Source: Sphingomonadales bacterium
GTDB taxonomy: Bacteria > Pseudomonadota > Alphaproteobacteria > Sphingomonadales > Sphingomonadaceae
Assembly: GCA_004173185.1 (NCBI GenBank)
Contig: SEFZ01000037.1
Location: 1 to 42,950 of the forward strand
DNA: 42,950 nucleotides
Direction: 5' to 3'
Under the pieces are notes generated by a model that worked only from the letters and a program-made list of their open reading frames with translations, ran no database searches and was not told where the DNA came from. A program made the position numbers and the translations under genes. The first letter of the stretch is position 1. Each line of letters begins with the position of its first letter. Below, piece by piece: positions 1 to 9,088 of the stretch.

Positions 1-164
1 TCTCCGCTCGCTGAGATGCGGAAAAATAGATGCGACGTCGCTGCTTCATGGCTCACACTCCATCTCCAACCGAAGATTAGTGTGTTGCGCTCACCGATTG
101 AGACCACCGCCAGAAGCGGCCATAGGGCAGAGCTGCATCGAAAGGCGCGATGCGTGTCACGGGA

Positions 165-824
165 TTAGTGAAAATTCTCTGGGAGAGACTGCCAAGCGTG
201 GATCAGATCGCTCACCGAGCGCAGGCCCATCTTACGCATGGCATTGCTGCGGTGAAGCTTGACGGTGACTTCGCTGATGGTGAGTTCGAAGGCAATCTGT
301 TTGTTCAATCTCCCTCTGGCGACCTGCTTGAGGACTTCGAGCTCGCGAGGCGTGAGGGTGTCGAGCAGGTCAAGCGTCACCTTGCGTTTCGCGGCCGCAG
401 CGCGTTGTTTAGCGTCCTTGGCCAGCGCGACGGCGATCGCATCGAGAAGCGTCTGATCGCGCACGGGCTTGGTTAGGAAATCGATCGCCCCGCCCCTCAT
501 GGCATCGACGGACATCGGAATATCGCCAAAGCCCGTGAGGAAGATTACCGGCTTTGTGTTGCCGCTGCGCTGCAGCTGCCGATGCAGCTCGAGCCCGCTC
601 GCGCCGGGCATCCGGACATCCAGAACCAGGCATCCAGGCATGTCCAGTGTTTCGGAGCTCAGCACATCCTGTGTGGAGCCGAAAGCGACCACGGCGTATC
701 CCGCCGACTCGACCAGGTCGCTCAGCGCCTCGCGAATTGCAATGTCATCGTCCACAACCATGACCGTGGGCCGGTCGTCTGGATGCGCGTCCGTGGGGCG
801 AGGCGTGGTCTTATGCGTCATCAT
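165..824 (-). CDS. FixJ-family two-component response regulator (REC-LuxR HTH)
   Basis: A 219-residue DNA-binding response regulator. The receiver domain (about residues 20-135) shows the acidic triad DDD at 25-27, the phosphoacceptor D69 in LVLDVRMPG, T97 and K119 in FLTKP. A LuxR/FixJ-type helix-turn-helix follows at about 153-212 (LTPRELEVLKQVARG and EVTVKLHRSNAMRKMG). It should be phosphorylated by the upstream kinase at 1205-3676 and then bind promoters; targets are unknown. It is the last gene of a three-gene minus-strand unit and its start overlaps the end of the receiver gene by 14 bases, which suggests translational coupling. Two adjacent ATG codons (824 and 821) are possible starts. 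Family assignment is firm; the partner kinase is inferred from position. Confidence 0.93.
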   Translation of the reverse strand: MMTHKTTPRPTDAHPDDRPTVMVVDDDIAIREALSDLVESAGYAVVAFGSTQDVLSSETLDMPGCLVLDVRMPGASGLELHRQLQRSGNTKPVIFLTGFGDIPMSVDAMRGGAIDFLTKPVRDQTLLDAIAVALAKDAKQRAAAAKRKVTLDLLDTLTPRELEVLKQVARGRLNKQIAFELTISEVTVKLHRSNAMRKMGLRSVSDLIHAWQSLPENFH

Positions 825-1203
825 GATCGTCCTCCGCTACGTTCGTGGCAAGCGCAACGCCGATCGCCTCGATAAGCGCGGGCGCATCGAACGGCTTGCG
901 GAAAAGCGGCACGATACCTTTGGAACGACCGCGCTCACTGAGTTCGTGGCGCCCGGTCATCAGGAACACACGTAGGTCCGGGCGTTGTTGCCGGGCGATG
1001 TCGCGCAGTTCGAATCCGTCCATCGCTGGCATGCCGATATCGGCGATCACCAGGTCGAACCGGCGCAGGCCCGCCTCGAGCAATGCCTCTGCAGACGTGA
1101 ACTTGATTGTATTGTAGCCGCTCGACTCCAAAAGGTCCTCCAGCGATTCCAGCATGCCGACATCGTCGTCCACCACGGCGATCGTGGCTTTGGCTAGGGT
1201 CAC
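811..1203 (-). CDS. Single-domain CheY/FixJ-like receiver protein
   Basis: About 130 residues, consisting of a receiver domain with no output domain. From the GTG at 1203 it shows DDD at 12-14, phosphoacceptor D55 in LVIADIGMP, T83 and K103 in FRKPF. The GTG is preferred because it lies one base past the stop codon of the kinase gene; a longer in-frame ATG at 1284 would run far into the kinase gene. Stand-alone receivers beside a kinase and a FixJ regulator often act as phosphate sinks or modulators, and that role is inferred here. The C-terminus is acidic (EDDHDDA). The gene overlaps the next regulator by 14 bases. Confidence 0.88.
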   Translation of the reverse strand: MTLAKATIAVVDDDVGMLESLEDLLESSGYNTIKFTSAEALLEAGLRRFDLVIADIGMPAMDGFELRDIARQQRPDLRVFLMTGRHELSERGRSKGIVPLFRKPFDAPALIEAIGVALATNVAEDDHDDA

Positions 1204-1204
1204 T

Positions 1205-3676
1205 TCACATCTCACTTTTGGGCAGCGTGAAACTGAATCGCGCGCCGCCTTCTTGGTTGTTTTCGGCCCATAGCCTTCCGCCATGCGCCTCGACGATGCT
1301 GCGGCAGATGGCGAGGCCCATGCCCATCCCGTTAAGCTTGGTGGTGAAAAATGGGTCGAACACCTTGTCGGGGAAAACTATTCCCGTGCCGTTGTCAGCA
1401 ATTTCGACCTGGATAACGCCGTCAGTGGCGAACGCTCTGACCTGGACCAATGGGGCTGTCGAGCCTGCCTCCAAAGCGTTCCGCATCAGGTTTACCAGCA
1501 CCTGCTGGACCTGGACCCGATCGAGTTCAATTGGCGGTAGGCCGGCTTCTACATCGAGCCGCATCGTGGCTCCCCGTCGAAGCGCCTCTTCAGCGAGCAG
1601 GTCCCGCGCCTCAGCCGCGAGATCCGCAATACTTGTCGCCGTTCGGTGATCGTTTGATTGGTTGAAAAGCGCCCGGACGCGACTGACGACCTCCGCAGCC
1701 GTGTTAGCATCGCGCACGATACGGCCACCTGTCGCAATAGCCCGCTCTAGGTTCGGTGGGTCGGTCGCTAGCCAGCGCTGCAGCGCATGCGAATTTGCCA
1801 CTATCGCCGCGAGCGGTTGATTCACCTCGTGAGCGATGGACGCCGAGAGCTCGGCGAGACTGGCGGCCTGGCTTGCACGTGCCATCCGCGCTTGCGCCAG
1901 AATTAATTCCTGTTGCGCTCGAACCTCAGCGTCAATGTCGAGACAGATGACGTTCCACTGGACGATTTGTCCATCGACGCTACGCATCGGCGCCGCTCTA
2001 GTTTCCACCCAGCGATACTCGCCGTCGAAGCGCCTTAGCCTGTGCCGACGAGCGTACGGTTGTCCACTTGCCAGTGAGATAGCGTACCGGTCTCTTACGC
2101 CCGCTAAGTCATCGGGATGAACACCCGCGTCAAGCGTGCCTGACAAGCGCGAACTTCCGTCACCGTCCAGGTCCGCAAGGTCATAGCCCAAGAACTGTCG
2201 CAATTGTTGGCTGCGATAAATCGGCTCGCCGTCCGGGGACGCACAGTCGATCATCGCCGGAAGGGTTTCCACGAGCTGACGCAGAGAGCGCTCGCTCTCA
2301 CGAAGTACCTCCTCCGCTCGGACCTGGTTGTCGATGTCGACGTTCACCCCATACCAGTCAACGATGCCGCCCGCGTCGTCGCGCAGCGACTCTGCTCTGG
2401 TGTCAACCCAGCGGTAGACCCCGTCTGCACGGCGTATCCGCCAGCGCATCGCGAAGGGTTCGCCGGTGGCGAGCGAGTGGGCGATAGCTTGCTCCGTGCG
2501 CCGCACGTCGTCTGGGTGTGCGTAGGCGAAGACATCGCGTGGGGGAGTTTCTAATCCGAGGAAGTCGCTTAGGCGCTTGTTGATGAAGGTCAATTGGCCC
2601 TGCGGAGTGAGACGCCAGACTTGACTCGGCGTCATGTCGACAATCTTCGAGAGTTCCCACTCTCGGTCACGCAAGGCATCCAGGGTCTTTTTGTATACAT
2701 CGATATCGATTGAGTTGCCGTACCAGCCTAGTATTTGCCCGTTTGCGTCGCGAACCGCGCGTGCTGCGGTGCGGGCCCAAGCATAGCCGGTCTTCCGCTT
2801 GATGCGATATTCAGCGTTGTAGGCTTCCCCGGTGGCCAGAGAGTGTCGCCATTTGGCCGCGACCTCTTCATACTCATCCGGATGCAATAGCAATTTAAAG
2901 CTTATTTCGCCTTCGTTGAGCGACGCATTAAGGTCGTCCATAGTCTTGCCAAGGGTCGACTGGGCAAAAAGTGGCAGGTAGATCCATGCCCCTTGTGCAT
3001 CGAATGCCCAGCCGTTGCCGTACAGGTTCTCGACGATCTTGGCTGCGTGAACCGGTGCTGGCTCGGCACCTGGGGCAGTGTCCACCATCGATGTCATCGG
3101 TCCGACACCACCAGCGACAAGATCCTTGATCTCCACATGGGCACCATGTTCAGGGTCCGTGCGGGTGTTGGTCCACAGAAAGCTCCCGTCCGGCTGGCGC
3201 AGCCGGAATTTCAGGACTTGGGGAACGTTGGTCCAGAACGCGCGCGAAACAGCATGCGCAGCGGCTGGCCGGTCATCGGGATGGATTGGGCTGTTATCTG
3301 GTAGCGGACCCAGTCTGGTGCCGCGGACTTTCACCGATCCTGACCTGGAAGCCGTAACAATCGCACCGACACAGAAAGCGAGAACGAAAAACGCTGCGAA
3401 TGACGCTGCGATGGAGCGGACGTCCTGCGCATTCAGCAGCGCGATTGCCGCAGAGGCGACCAAGCCCGCCGCGAGTACCACTAAAGCCAGTTGGGCCGCC
3501 CTGTCGCTGAAGCAGAGAAACAGCGCGGCGACTGGGGCAAGAAGGGCGAGGGGAGTTGCCCCCACGCAGAAGATCAAAAGGCCAGTGAGTGACGCTGCTG
3601 TGGCAAGTGTTCGTCGTCGCTGCAAGAGCGTCCCAAGCCATTGCGTCTGCAGTGAGAAGTGTATGGATGCCTGCAT
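1205..3676 (-). CDS. Membrane multi-PAS sensor histidine kinase
   Basis: An 823-residue hybrid-free sensor kinase. Residues about 28-110 hold several hydrophobic segments (a membrane sensor or anchor). Four PAS-like units follow: a shortened one at about 130-175, then about 215-327, 340-452 and 465-585. Each carries an HPDD/HPDE motif (near 132, 266, 387 and 520) and an RxxDGxYRW-type strand, suggesting PAS_3-type repeats made by duplication. The kinase core has H616 in the H-box (SIAHEVNQPL), the N-box around N733 (NLMRNALEA), G1 DNGTGI at 761 and G2 GMGMGLAI near 783-790. A strong ribosome site, GGAGGG at 3685-3690, sits 8 bases upstream of the ATG. It probably phosphorylates the two regulators downstream. 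The signal is unknown; no haem-binding signature was recognised. Confidence 0.93.
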   Translation of the reverse strand: MQASIHFSLQTQWLGTLLQRRRTLATAASLTGLLIFCVGATPLALLAPVAALFLCFSDRAAQLALVVLAAGLVASAAIALLNAQDVRSIAASFAAFFVLAFCVGAIVTASRSGSVKVRGTRLGPLPDNSPIHPDDRPAAAHAVSRAFWTNVPQVLKFRLRQPDGSFLWTNTRTDPEHGAHVEIKDLVAGGVGPMTSMVDTAPGAEPAPVHAAKIVENLYGNGWAFDAQGAWIYLPLFAQSTLGKTMDDLNASLNEGEISFKLLLHPDEYEEVAAKWRHSLATGEAYNAEYRIKRKTGYAWARTAARAVRDANGQILGWYGNSIDIDVYKKTLDALRDREWELSKIVDMTPSQVWRLTPQGQLTFINKRLSDFLGLETPPRDVFAYAHPDDVRRTEQAIAHSLATGEPFAMRWRIRRADGVYRWVDTRAESLRDDAGGIVDWYGVNVDIDNQVRAEEVLRESERSLRQLVETLPAMIDCASPDGEPIYRSQQLRQFLGYDLADLDGDGSSRLSGTLDAGVHPDDLAGVRDRYAISLASGQPYARRHRLRRFDGEYRWVETRAAPMRSVDGQIVQWNVICLDIDAEVRAQQELILAQARMARASQAASLAELSASIAHEVNQPLAAIVANSHALQRWLATDPPNLERAIATGGRIVRDANTAAEVVSRVRALFNQSNDHRTATSIADLAAEARDLLAEEALRRGATMRLDVEAGLPPIELDRVQVQQVLVNLMRNALEAGSTAPLVQVRAFATDGVIQVEIADNGTGIVFPDKVFDPFFTTKLNGMGMGLAICRSIVEAHGGRLWAENNQEGGARFSFTLPKSEM

Positions 3677-4116
3677 TTCTGCCGCCCTCCGGGTGCCTGC
3701 CTCGAACAGACGCTACCTGAACTCGAGACCCGCCAATACCTCTCTCGCGGTATAGGTTGGGCTGACGAGCGGCTGACCTTCGTCATTGTAGGTGCACTCG
3801 CTGTGGGGTCTAGGTGAGGAGCCGGACGGGTGAAGCGCTCGCCTGCCATTTCGTTGGCTACGGGGAGAAATCGGAAAAACCCCCGTATTCGCCATCGCCG
3901 TCGTGTCCGATTGACACGGCTCGGAGCGAACAATGCGCGATGATGCCGCCGTGGCTCAATCTTACGGAAGTCGCGGCGGCTCATTCCACAGTCGAGCGGT
4001 GCCTGTCCCCGAGGTGTAGCGGCACCGCCTTTGAGATGTAGGCCGGCCTGCCTGGCAACCAGTGCACCTACCTGCGCAAACGACCCAGACTTGATCGTCT
4101 CACTGAGGATCGAGCC
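3677..4116. other. Intergenic region between divergent genes
   Basis: This gap separates the divergent kinase operon and the glutathione transferase gene, so it must hold promoters for both. I saw no convincing protein, RNA gene, long dyad or repeat in it. Short open frames on both strands have no recognisable domain and no good ribosome site. Confidence 0.5.
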
Positions 4117-4701
4117 ATGAAACTTTACTACGCTCCACTCGCCTGCAGCCTTGCCGACCACATCGCACTGCTCGAAGCAGGTGCGACGTTCGAACGTGAA
4201 CGCGTCGATCTCAAGACCAAGTTCACCGAGTCAGGTCGGGCGCTCACAGACATCTCCGGCAAGTCATACGTTCCCGCGCTGGTGCTCGATGACGGCGAGG
4301 TGCTCACCGAGAACATCGCCGTGCTCGATTGGATCGCTGCCACGTACCCCTGCCTCGGCGTGCAGGGGCCGCTTGGCCGTACCCGTCAGCTCGAGGCGCT
4401 GACTTTCATCAGCACCGAGTTGCATCGCGCCTTCAAGCCGTTCTGGCACGCAGGTAGCGAAATAGACAAAGCGCGTGTGGCGCAAGTGGTGATCGGGCAC
4501 TTGCGGTTTGTCGATGCACGCCTGAGTTCGGACTATTTGTTCGGCGCGGAGCCTACCGTCGCCGACTTCTATCTGTTCGTAATGCTGTTATGGGCACGGC
4601 GCTTCGAGGTGGAGACCCCTCCTGTCCTGGCCAGTTTCTGCGACCGCGTCGCCGCGCGCCCCGCGGCTCAGGCGGCGATGCAATACGAAGGCATCGCCTA
4701 G
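4117..4701 (+). CDS. Glutathione S-transferase, beta-class-like
   Basis: A 194-residue cytosolic glutathione transferase. The N-terminal thioredoxin fold opens MKLYYAPLACSLADHIAL, with Cys10 and Ser11 at the positions used by bacterial beta-class enzymes to bind or react with glutathione. The cis-proline segment YVPALVLDDGEVLTENIAV is present, with TEN where most relatives have TES. The helical C-terminal domain includes the N-capping-box-like stretch SDYLFGAEPTVADFYLFVML. It conjugates or reduces electrophiles with glutathione; the actual substrate is unknown. It is single and monocistronic, ending at a hairpin shared with the convergent hydrolase. At about 200 residues it has normal family length. 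Confidence 0.92.
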   Translation: MKLYYAPLACSLADHIALLEAGATFERERVDLKTKFTESGRALTDISGKSYVPALVLDDGEVLTENIAVLDWIAATYPCLGVQGPLGRTRQLEALTFISTELHRAFKPFWHAGSEIDKARVAQVVIGHLRFVDARLSSDYLFGAEPTVADFYLFVMLLWARRFEVETPPVLASFCDRVAARPAAQAAMQYEGIA

Positions 4702-4711
4702 AGAAAGAGAA

Positions 4712-4735
4712 AGGGCCGGCCTCGCAGCCGGCCCT
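4712..4735. terminator. Shared hairpin between convergent genes
   Basis: A perfect 9-bp stem (AGGGCCGGC at 4712-4720 with GCCGGCCCT at 4727-4735) and a 6-base loop sit 10 bases past the transferase stop and 8 bases past the stop of the convergent hydrolase. The sequence 5' of the left arm is A-rich, which gives a weak T-rich tail for the minus-strand transcript. It probably ends transcription in both directions. Confidence 0.75.
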
Positions 4736-4742
4736 CTCGTAA

Positions 4743-5525
4743 TCACTTGCCGCTTGCGGCCTGTTCGATGAGCCCCGTCACCTCGTCAGGGTGAGAGATC
4801 ATCAGCGCATGCGAACCGCCTTCGATGGCGATAGCTTTGCCGACCTTGGCGCGCTCGGCCATGAACTCCTGCACTGCGGCCGGAATGTTGTAGTCGGCGG
4901 AGCCGTAGATCGTGAAGGCAGGCACCGTCTTCCAGCTCGCGACGGTGGTCAGTTCCTCGAGAGCCGCCTGCGTCACCGGACGCTGCGTGGCAGCCATCAG
5001 AGCCGTGACCTCGGCCGGCACGTCCGCCGCGAACTGATCGTGGAACTTGGCCGACTGGATGTAGAGATCGACATTGCCATCCGGCAGCGGCACGGGCTGC
5101 AGCGCGTCACCCAGCGTCGAGCCAGGGAACTTGCCCGACAGGATGAAAGCGGACTCGCCCACCTCGGGGATGAAACCGGCGACATAGACCAGCGCCTTGA
5201 CGTTGGCGTTGCCGTTCGCGGCTTCGGTGATGACGAGGCCACCATAGGAGTGGCCGACCAGGACCACGTCCCCGGGGATCGACTTGACCACCGCGGACAG
5301 CGAGGCAGCGTCGCCAGAAAGACTGCGCAGCGGGTTCGCGGTTGCGATGGTCTGATAGCCATCCTTGTTGAGCTGGGAGATAACACCGTTCCAGCCCGAG
5401 GCATCGGCGAAGGCGCCGTGCACCAGAACAATAGTCGGCTTGGCCACGTCTTGCGCCACGACGCCGCTACCTCCACCAAGCGCTGCCGCGGCGGCAAGGG
5501 CAATTACTCCAAGGGTCTTCTGCAT
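4743..5525 (-). CDS. Secreted alpha/beta hydrolase
   Basis: About 260 residues. An Ala-rich signal peptide (MQKTLGVIALAAAAALGGG) ends near VVAQ, so the enzyme is probably exported. The alpha/beta hydrolase fold is shown by VLVHGAFADASGW (oxyanion region, about 34-45), the nucleophile S93 in GHSYGG and a likely catalytic H239 in GGSHALMISHP. It belongs to the group of short hydrolases that open with HGAFADxSGW, whose substrates are mostly unassigned. The ATG at 5525 was chosen because GGAG lies 8 bases upstream; another ATG at 5540 has no ribosome site. It converges on the glutathione transferase across a hairpin. Confidence 0.88.
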   Translation of the reverse strand: MQKTLGVIALAAAAALGGGSGVVAQDVAKPTIVLVHGAFADASGWNGVISQLNKDGYQTIATANPLRSLSGDAASLSAVVKSIPGDVVLVGHSYGGLVITEAANGNANVKALVYVAGFIPEVGESAFILSGKFPGSTLGDALQPVPLPDGNVDLYIQSAKFHDQFAADVPAEVTALMAATQRPVTQAALEELTTVASWKTVPAFTIYGSADYNIPAAVQEFMAERAKVGKAIAIEGGSHALMISHPDEVTGLIEQAASGK

Positions 5526-5793
5526 TTTGAGATTCTCCATTCAGCCATGATTGGCTGTGGATGAACATGACGTGCACTCGAACACCGGACATTCACGCCC
5601 GAGACCAGGTCCGGCCCTGCAGACGAACTGCGCCGCCTCAATATCGGTCGACATGAGGCTCGCCCTGAGCCGGGAGTATCTACGTCTCTTAGAGAGGTAA
5701 ACCTGGCCTCGTGGCAGGATGGCCGGATCGGTCTGATCGAACGGAGATGAGGCGGAGCGACGATCGCTCTCCCATCATCGAAAGGAACCCGAA

Positions 5794-6765
5794 GTGAACA
5801 TGCAGATCATCCCCACCCCGGTACTGGAGCCGGTCGTCAAGACCTTCCTCGACGGTCTCACCGGAGGCAAGCCGATCCAGACCCTTAGCATCCCCGACGC
5901 ACGAGGCGTGCTGTCGGGTGTGCAGAAGGCCGCCAGCGTCACGTTCGCAGACGTCCAGATCAAGGACGTGACGCTTCCCTTGGGCCCGACCGGCAGCACC
6001 AGTATCCGCGTCGTGCGGCCCTCCGGTGCGACCGGCGCGTTGCCTGCCATCATCTACATGCACGGCGGCGGATGGGTTCTCGGGGATCGCGACACTCATG
6101 ACCGGCTGATCCGGGAGCTGGCGGTCGGGGCCAATGCCGCCCTCGTCTTCGTCGACTATGAGCGCTCTCCCGAGGCCCGCTTTCCCGTCGCTATCGAGCA
6201 GGGCTATGCGGTGGCCAAGCACGTCGCCGACAATGCCGAAAAGCTGATGATCGACGGCAGCCGCGTGGTGATCGCTGGCGACAGCGTTGGGGGCAATATG
6301 GCGGCAGTGATCGCACTGTTGGCCAAGGAGCGCAAAGGCCCGAGCTTCAAGGCGCAGCTCCTATTCTATCCCGTCACCGATGGCTCGATGTCGACGCGCT
6401 CCTACGAGCAGTTCGCGACGGGCCCATGGCTCACTGCGGCGGCGATGGCCTGGTACTGGGACCAGTATCTGCCCGATGTTGGTCAGCGCACCCAAAACCA
6501 TGCCTCGCCGGTCAACGCGACAATCGACGAGCTCGCAGGGCTTCCGCAGACGCTCCTCATCACCGATGAGAATGACGTTCTCCGCGATGAGGGCGAAGCC
6601 TATGGTCGTAGGCTGGCCGAGGCCGGAGTCCGCGTGACGTCCGTGCGCTACAACGGCACCATCCACGACTTCATGATGTTAAACGCACTCGCCGCCTCTC
6701 CCGCGGTGCGCGGCGCAATCGGTCAAGCCACGGGTTACCTGCGCTTCATCTTCACGCAGTCCTGA
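5794..6765 (+). CDS. HSL-family alpha/beta hydrolase (esterase/lipase)
   Basis: A 323-residue esterase of the hormone-sensitive-lipase family. It has the oxyanion motif HGGGW at 90-94, the nucleophile S164 in GDSVGG (usually GDSAGG), the acid D261 in ENDVLRDEG and the base H291 in TIHDF. There is no signal peptide, so it should be cytoplasmic and hydrolyse short acyl or aryl esters. The GTG start at 5794 is preferred since AAAGGA ends 7 bases before it; an ATG two codons later is the alternative. The next gene starts about 50 bases downstream. Confidence 0.92.
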   Translation: MNMQIIPTPVLEPVVKTFLDGLTGGKPIQTLSIPDARGVLSGVQKAASVTFADVQIKDVTLPLGPTGSTSIRVVRPSGATGALPAIIYMHGGGWVLGDRDTHDRLIRELAVGANAALVFVDYERSPEARFPVAIEQGYAVAKHVADNAEKLMIDGSRVVIAGDSVGGNMAAVIALLAKERKGPSFKAQLLFYPVTDGSMSTRSYEQFATGPWLTAAAMAWYWDQYLPDVGQRTQNHASPVNATIDELAGLPQTLLITDENDVLRDEGEAYGRRLAEAGVRVTSVRYNGTIHDFMMLNALAASPAVRGAIGQATGYLRFIFTQS

Positions 6766-6815
6766 TTCTTCTGCGGCGGGCCGAGCCCGCCGCATCCCTC
6801 GCGCAGGAGTCACCG

Positions 6816-7484
6816 ATGACAAAGACCCTTCCGCCGCTTGCGAACGACGCAACGGCCGTACTCATCCACGATGTCGGCAACTACATCCAGATCGCCATGT
6901 CCGCGATGCGGCTGATGTCCCGCCATGATGGTGTGGCCAGTTCCCGCTCCCTCTGGGCGATGGTCGCTCAGGCCGAAGATTCGCTGGACCGGGCTGGCGC
7001 CCTTATCCGCCTCTCGAGAACGGGCCTCGCCAGCGGCGACGAAGTTCGCCTCGACGAATGCCTTGCCGAGATGGGAACTCTACTTCGCTATGTCACAGGG
7101 CCTCATGTTCGGGTCCGGTTGCACGTCGGGATCGTTCCAAAAGTGCGTGTCAGCCGCCTGGGCCTGCAAAACGTTCTCGTGAACCTTGCCCTTAATGCTC
7201 GCGATGCGATGCCCGACGGTGGCGTGCTTTCCATATCTGCCTTGTCCGCCGACGGTCCCGAAACACCGGAAGTAGAAGTCATCGTCGCCGATACCGGCAC
7301 GGGGATGGACGGAGACGTCCTAGCCCGCGCGCTTGAGCCTCGGTTCAGCACCAAGCCGTCCGGGAGCGGCATGGGGCTTGCCGGGGCCCGTCAGTTCATC
7401 GAGGCGGTGGGCGGCCGCATCAGGATCAGCAGCACCCTCGGTCGTGGAACTGCCGTTACGCTACGCCTCCCTACCGTCGTCTAG
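6816..7484 (+). CDS. Soluble histidine kinase without a sensor domain
   Basis: A 222-residue protein that is almost only a kinase core. H18 lies in an H-box-like LIHDVGNYIQIAMSAMRLM, followed by a dimerisation helix pair. The N-box is NLALNARDAM (N127), G1 is DTGTGM (D159) and G2 is GSGMGLAGARQF (about 183-188). There is no membrane segment, PAS domain or receiver. The ribosome site CAGGAG precedes the ATG at a good distance. No response regulator is adjacent, so it is an orphan kinase here. It may take its input from a protein partner. It heads a plus-strand group with an NmrA-like protein, a CBS protein, an XRE-like protein and a hydrolase. Confidence 0.88.
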   Translation: MTKTLPPLANDATAVLIHDVGNYIQIAMSAMRLMSRHDGVASSRSLWAMVAQAEDSLDRAGALIRLSRTGLASGDEVRLDECLAEMGTLLRYVTGPHVRVRLHVGIVPKVRVSRLGLQNVLVNLALNARDAMPDGGVLSISALSADGPETPEVEVIVADTGTGMDGDVLARALEPRFSTKPSGSGMGLAGARQFIEAVGGRIRISSTLGRGTAVTLRLPTVV

Positions 7485-7613
7485 CACCTATCCCCGCGGT
7501 GTAAGGCCTTCGACAAACCGCATAGATCCGCACGCCCTCCGGGCAATGGTGGGTGCCGGGAGCATCGGCAAAGCTGCCCAGGTGATTTTGGCTCCCCAAC
7601 ACAGGTGAACATT

Positions 7614-8372
7614 ATGAAGATCGTAGTTATAGGCGGCAGCGGCCTCATCGGCTCGAGGCTCGTGGGCAGGTTGCGACAGGGCGGACATCTCGTGATCGCC
7701 GCCTCGCCTGCGACCGGAATCAACACGGTGACGGGCGACGGACTGCCAGAAGCAATGGAGGGCGCTGAGGTGGTGATCGATGTCGCCAACTCACCTTCGT
7801 TCGACGGCGCTGTTGCGTGGGACTTCTTCTTTGCCTCCGGCAACAACCTCTTCGCGGCCGAGAGCGCAGCAGGCGTCCGGCATCATGTGGCGCTGTCGGT
7901 GGTCGGGACCGACCAGCTGCAGGACAGCGGCTACTTCCGGGCCAAACGTTTGCAGGAGCAGTTGATCGAAGAATCCGGCGTGCCCTACACGATCCTCCGA
8001 TCAACGCAGTTCTTCGAGTTTGTCAACGGGATCGCCTCCTCGAGCACGCAGGACCAGATCGTTCGTTTGCCACCCGCTCTAACGCAACCGGTAGCGGCCG
8101 ACGACGTCGCCGAAACGCTCGCGCAGCTGGCGGTGCGCCCGGCTGCCAACGGCCGATTCGAACTCGCCGGTCCGCAGCCCTACCGGCTCACTGACCTCGT
8201 GGAGCGCGTTCTGGCGGTCAATCATGACGAGCGTCTCGTCATCTGCGACCCAGAGGCGACCTATTTCGGTGTCCACATCGGCGAGACCGCGCTGGTGCCG
8301 GCGGCCGACCACCCCTTCATCGGGTCGATCGGTCTCGACGAATGGCTGTCGCGCGGCCGGCAAGCGGCCTGA
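7614..8372 (+). CDS. NmrA-like/atypical SDR NAD(P)-binding protein
   Basis: About 252 residues. It opens MKIVVIGGSGLIGSRLVGRL, the Rossmann nucleotide-binding GGxGxxG motif of extended or atypical short-chain dehydrogenases. VVIDVANSPSFDG and HHVALSVVGTDQLQDSGYFRAK are typical of the NmrA/YwnB-like branch; YFRAK supplies a YxxxK-like pair. Such proteins are NAD(P)-dependent reductases or redox sensors, and the substrate is unknown. The ATG at 7614 was chosen over the GTG at 7605 because AGGTG lies 7 bases upstream and the Rossmann motif begins directly. The CBS gene starts 9 bases after its stop, so the two are probably cotranscribed. Confidence 0.88.
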   Translation: MKIVVIGGSGLIGSRLVGRLRQGGHLVIAASPATGINTVTGDGLPEAMEGAEVVIDVANSPSFDGAVAWDFFFASGNNLFAAESAAGVRHHVALSVVGTDQLQDSGYFRAKRLQEQLIEESGVPYTILRSTQFFEFVNGIASSSTQDQIVRLPPALTQPVAADDVAETLAQLAVRPAANGRFELAGPQPYRLTDLVERVLAVNHDERLVICDPEATYFGVHIGETALVPAADHPFIGSIGLDEWLSRGRQAA

Positions 8373-8381
8373 GGTCGAGCC

Positions 8382-8819
8382 ATGTTCGTCTCCGACCTTA
8401 CCCAAGAAACGCGCGCACGCTTCCGAACCCTCGACGAACGGCGTTCGGTTCGCGATGCCGCGGGTGCGTTCGCAGACGCACAGCTCGGCCTGCTCATCGT
8501 CTGCACCGACACCGGCGAGGCGAGCGGCGTGGTCAGCAAATCCGACCTCGTTCGCCACCTGGCGAGGTCGGGCAACACCGAGGCGCCGCTCGCCGAGGTG
8601 ATGTCGCGTGCTGTGGTCTTCGCGTCGGCCGCCTCGGACTTGCGCCAGACCTGGCAGCTCATGGTGCAGCGCCGACTCCAGAACTTGCCCCTTCTCGGTG
8701 CAAGCGGGCGTCCCATCGGGACGCTCGATATTCGCGATGCGCTCGAAGCCATCCTCAGCAACGAGGAACGGCAGGAAAGTGAGCTCATCAACTACATCGC
8801 CGGCAACGGCTACCGCTGA
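8382..8819 (+). CDS. CBS-domain pair protein
   Basis: A 145-residue protein made of two CBS motifs. The first ends in LLIVCTDTGEASGVVSKSDL and the second in LPLLGASGRPIGTLDIRDAL. CBS pairs bind adenine nucleotides or similar ligands and tune a partner protein. The first motif is short at its N-terminus (the usual opening strand is degenerate). GAGG precedes the ATG by about 9 bases. It lies 9 bases after the NmrA-like gene and 8 bases before the XRE-like gene, and is likely part of the same transcript. Confidence 0.85.
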   Translation: MFVSDLTQETRARFRTLDERRSVRDAAGAFADAQLGLLIVCTDTGEASGVVSKSDLVRHLARSGNTEAPLAEVMSRAVVFASAASDLRQTWQLMVQRRLQNLPLLGASGRPIGTLDIRDALEAILSNEERQESELINYIAGNGYR

Positions 8820-8827
8820 GGTACAAC

Positions 8828-9088
8828 ATGACGTTCCCCTCCGACCCTCATGAACGGCTTCCCCGCGGCGACAAGAACCGGCGCATTTCGCTCGGCGTCA
8901 CGCGCGAAGAGATGGCAAGTACCGCCGGCATCACCGTCGAACAGTTGCATGAGTACGAGCATACGCAGCCCGATCGCCGCTTCAGCTTCTCCATCGCACG
9001 ACGAGTGGGCGTCGCGCTGGAAACGTTCGAGGCTACGCGGGTGCCTCGCGTCTACAATGGCCCGGTCCCTAACCAACATGCTGACTAA
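8828..9088 (+). CDS. Small XRE-like helix-turn-helix protein
   Basis: An 86-residue protein. The middle, ISLGVTREEMASTAGITVE and the following QLHEYEHTQPD, matches the pattern of an XRE/Cro helix-turn-helix (helix 2 REEMASTAG, helix 3 TVEQLHEYEH), followed by FSIARRVGVALETFEA, which resembles the last helices of that fold. It may bind DNA or another protein. GAGG 7 bases upstream of the ATG supports translation. Its end overlaps the start of the downstream hydrolase by 11 bases. Assignment to XRE is by pattern only and some fold positions are unusual. Confidence 0.7.
   Translation: MTFPSDPHERLPRGDKNRRISLGVTREEMASTAGITVEQLHEYEHTQPDRRFSFSIARRVGVALETFEATRVPRVYNGPVPNQHAD

Noticed and set aside
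3574..4161. A 195-residue minus-strand frame spanning the gap upstream of the glutathione transferase
   Set aside because: Low-complexity, Arg/Pro/Ser-rich text with no domain, overlapping two real genes; typical of a high-GC shadow frame.
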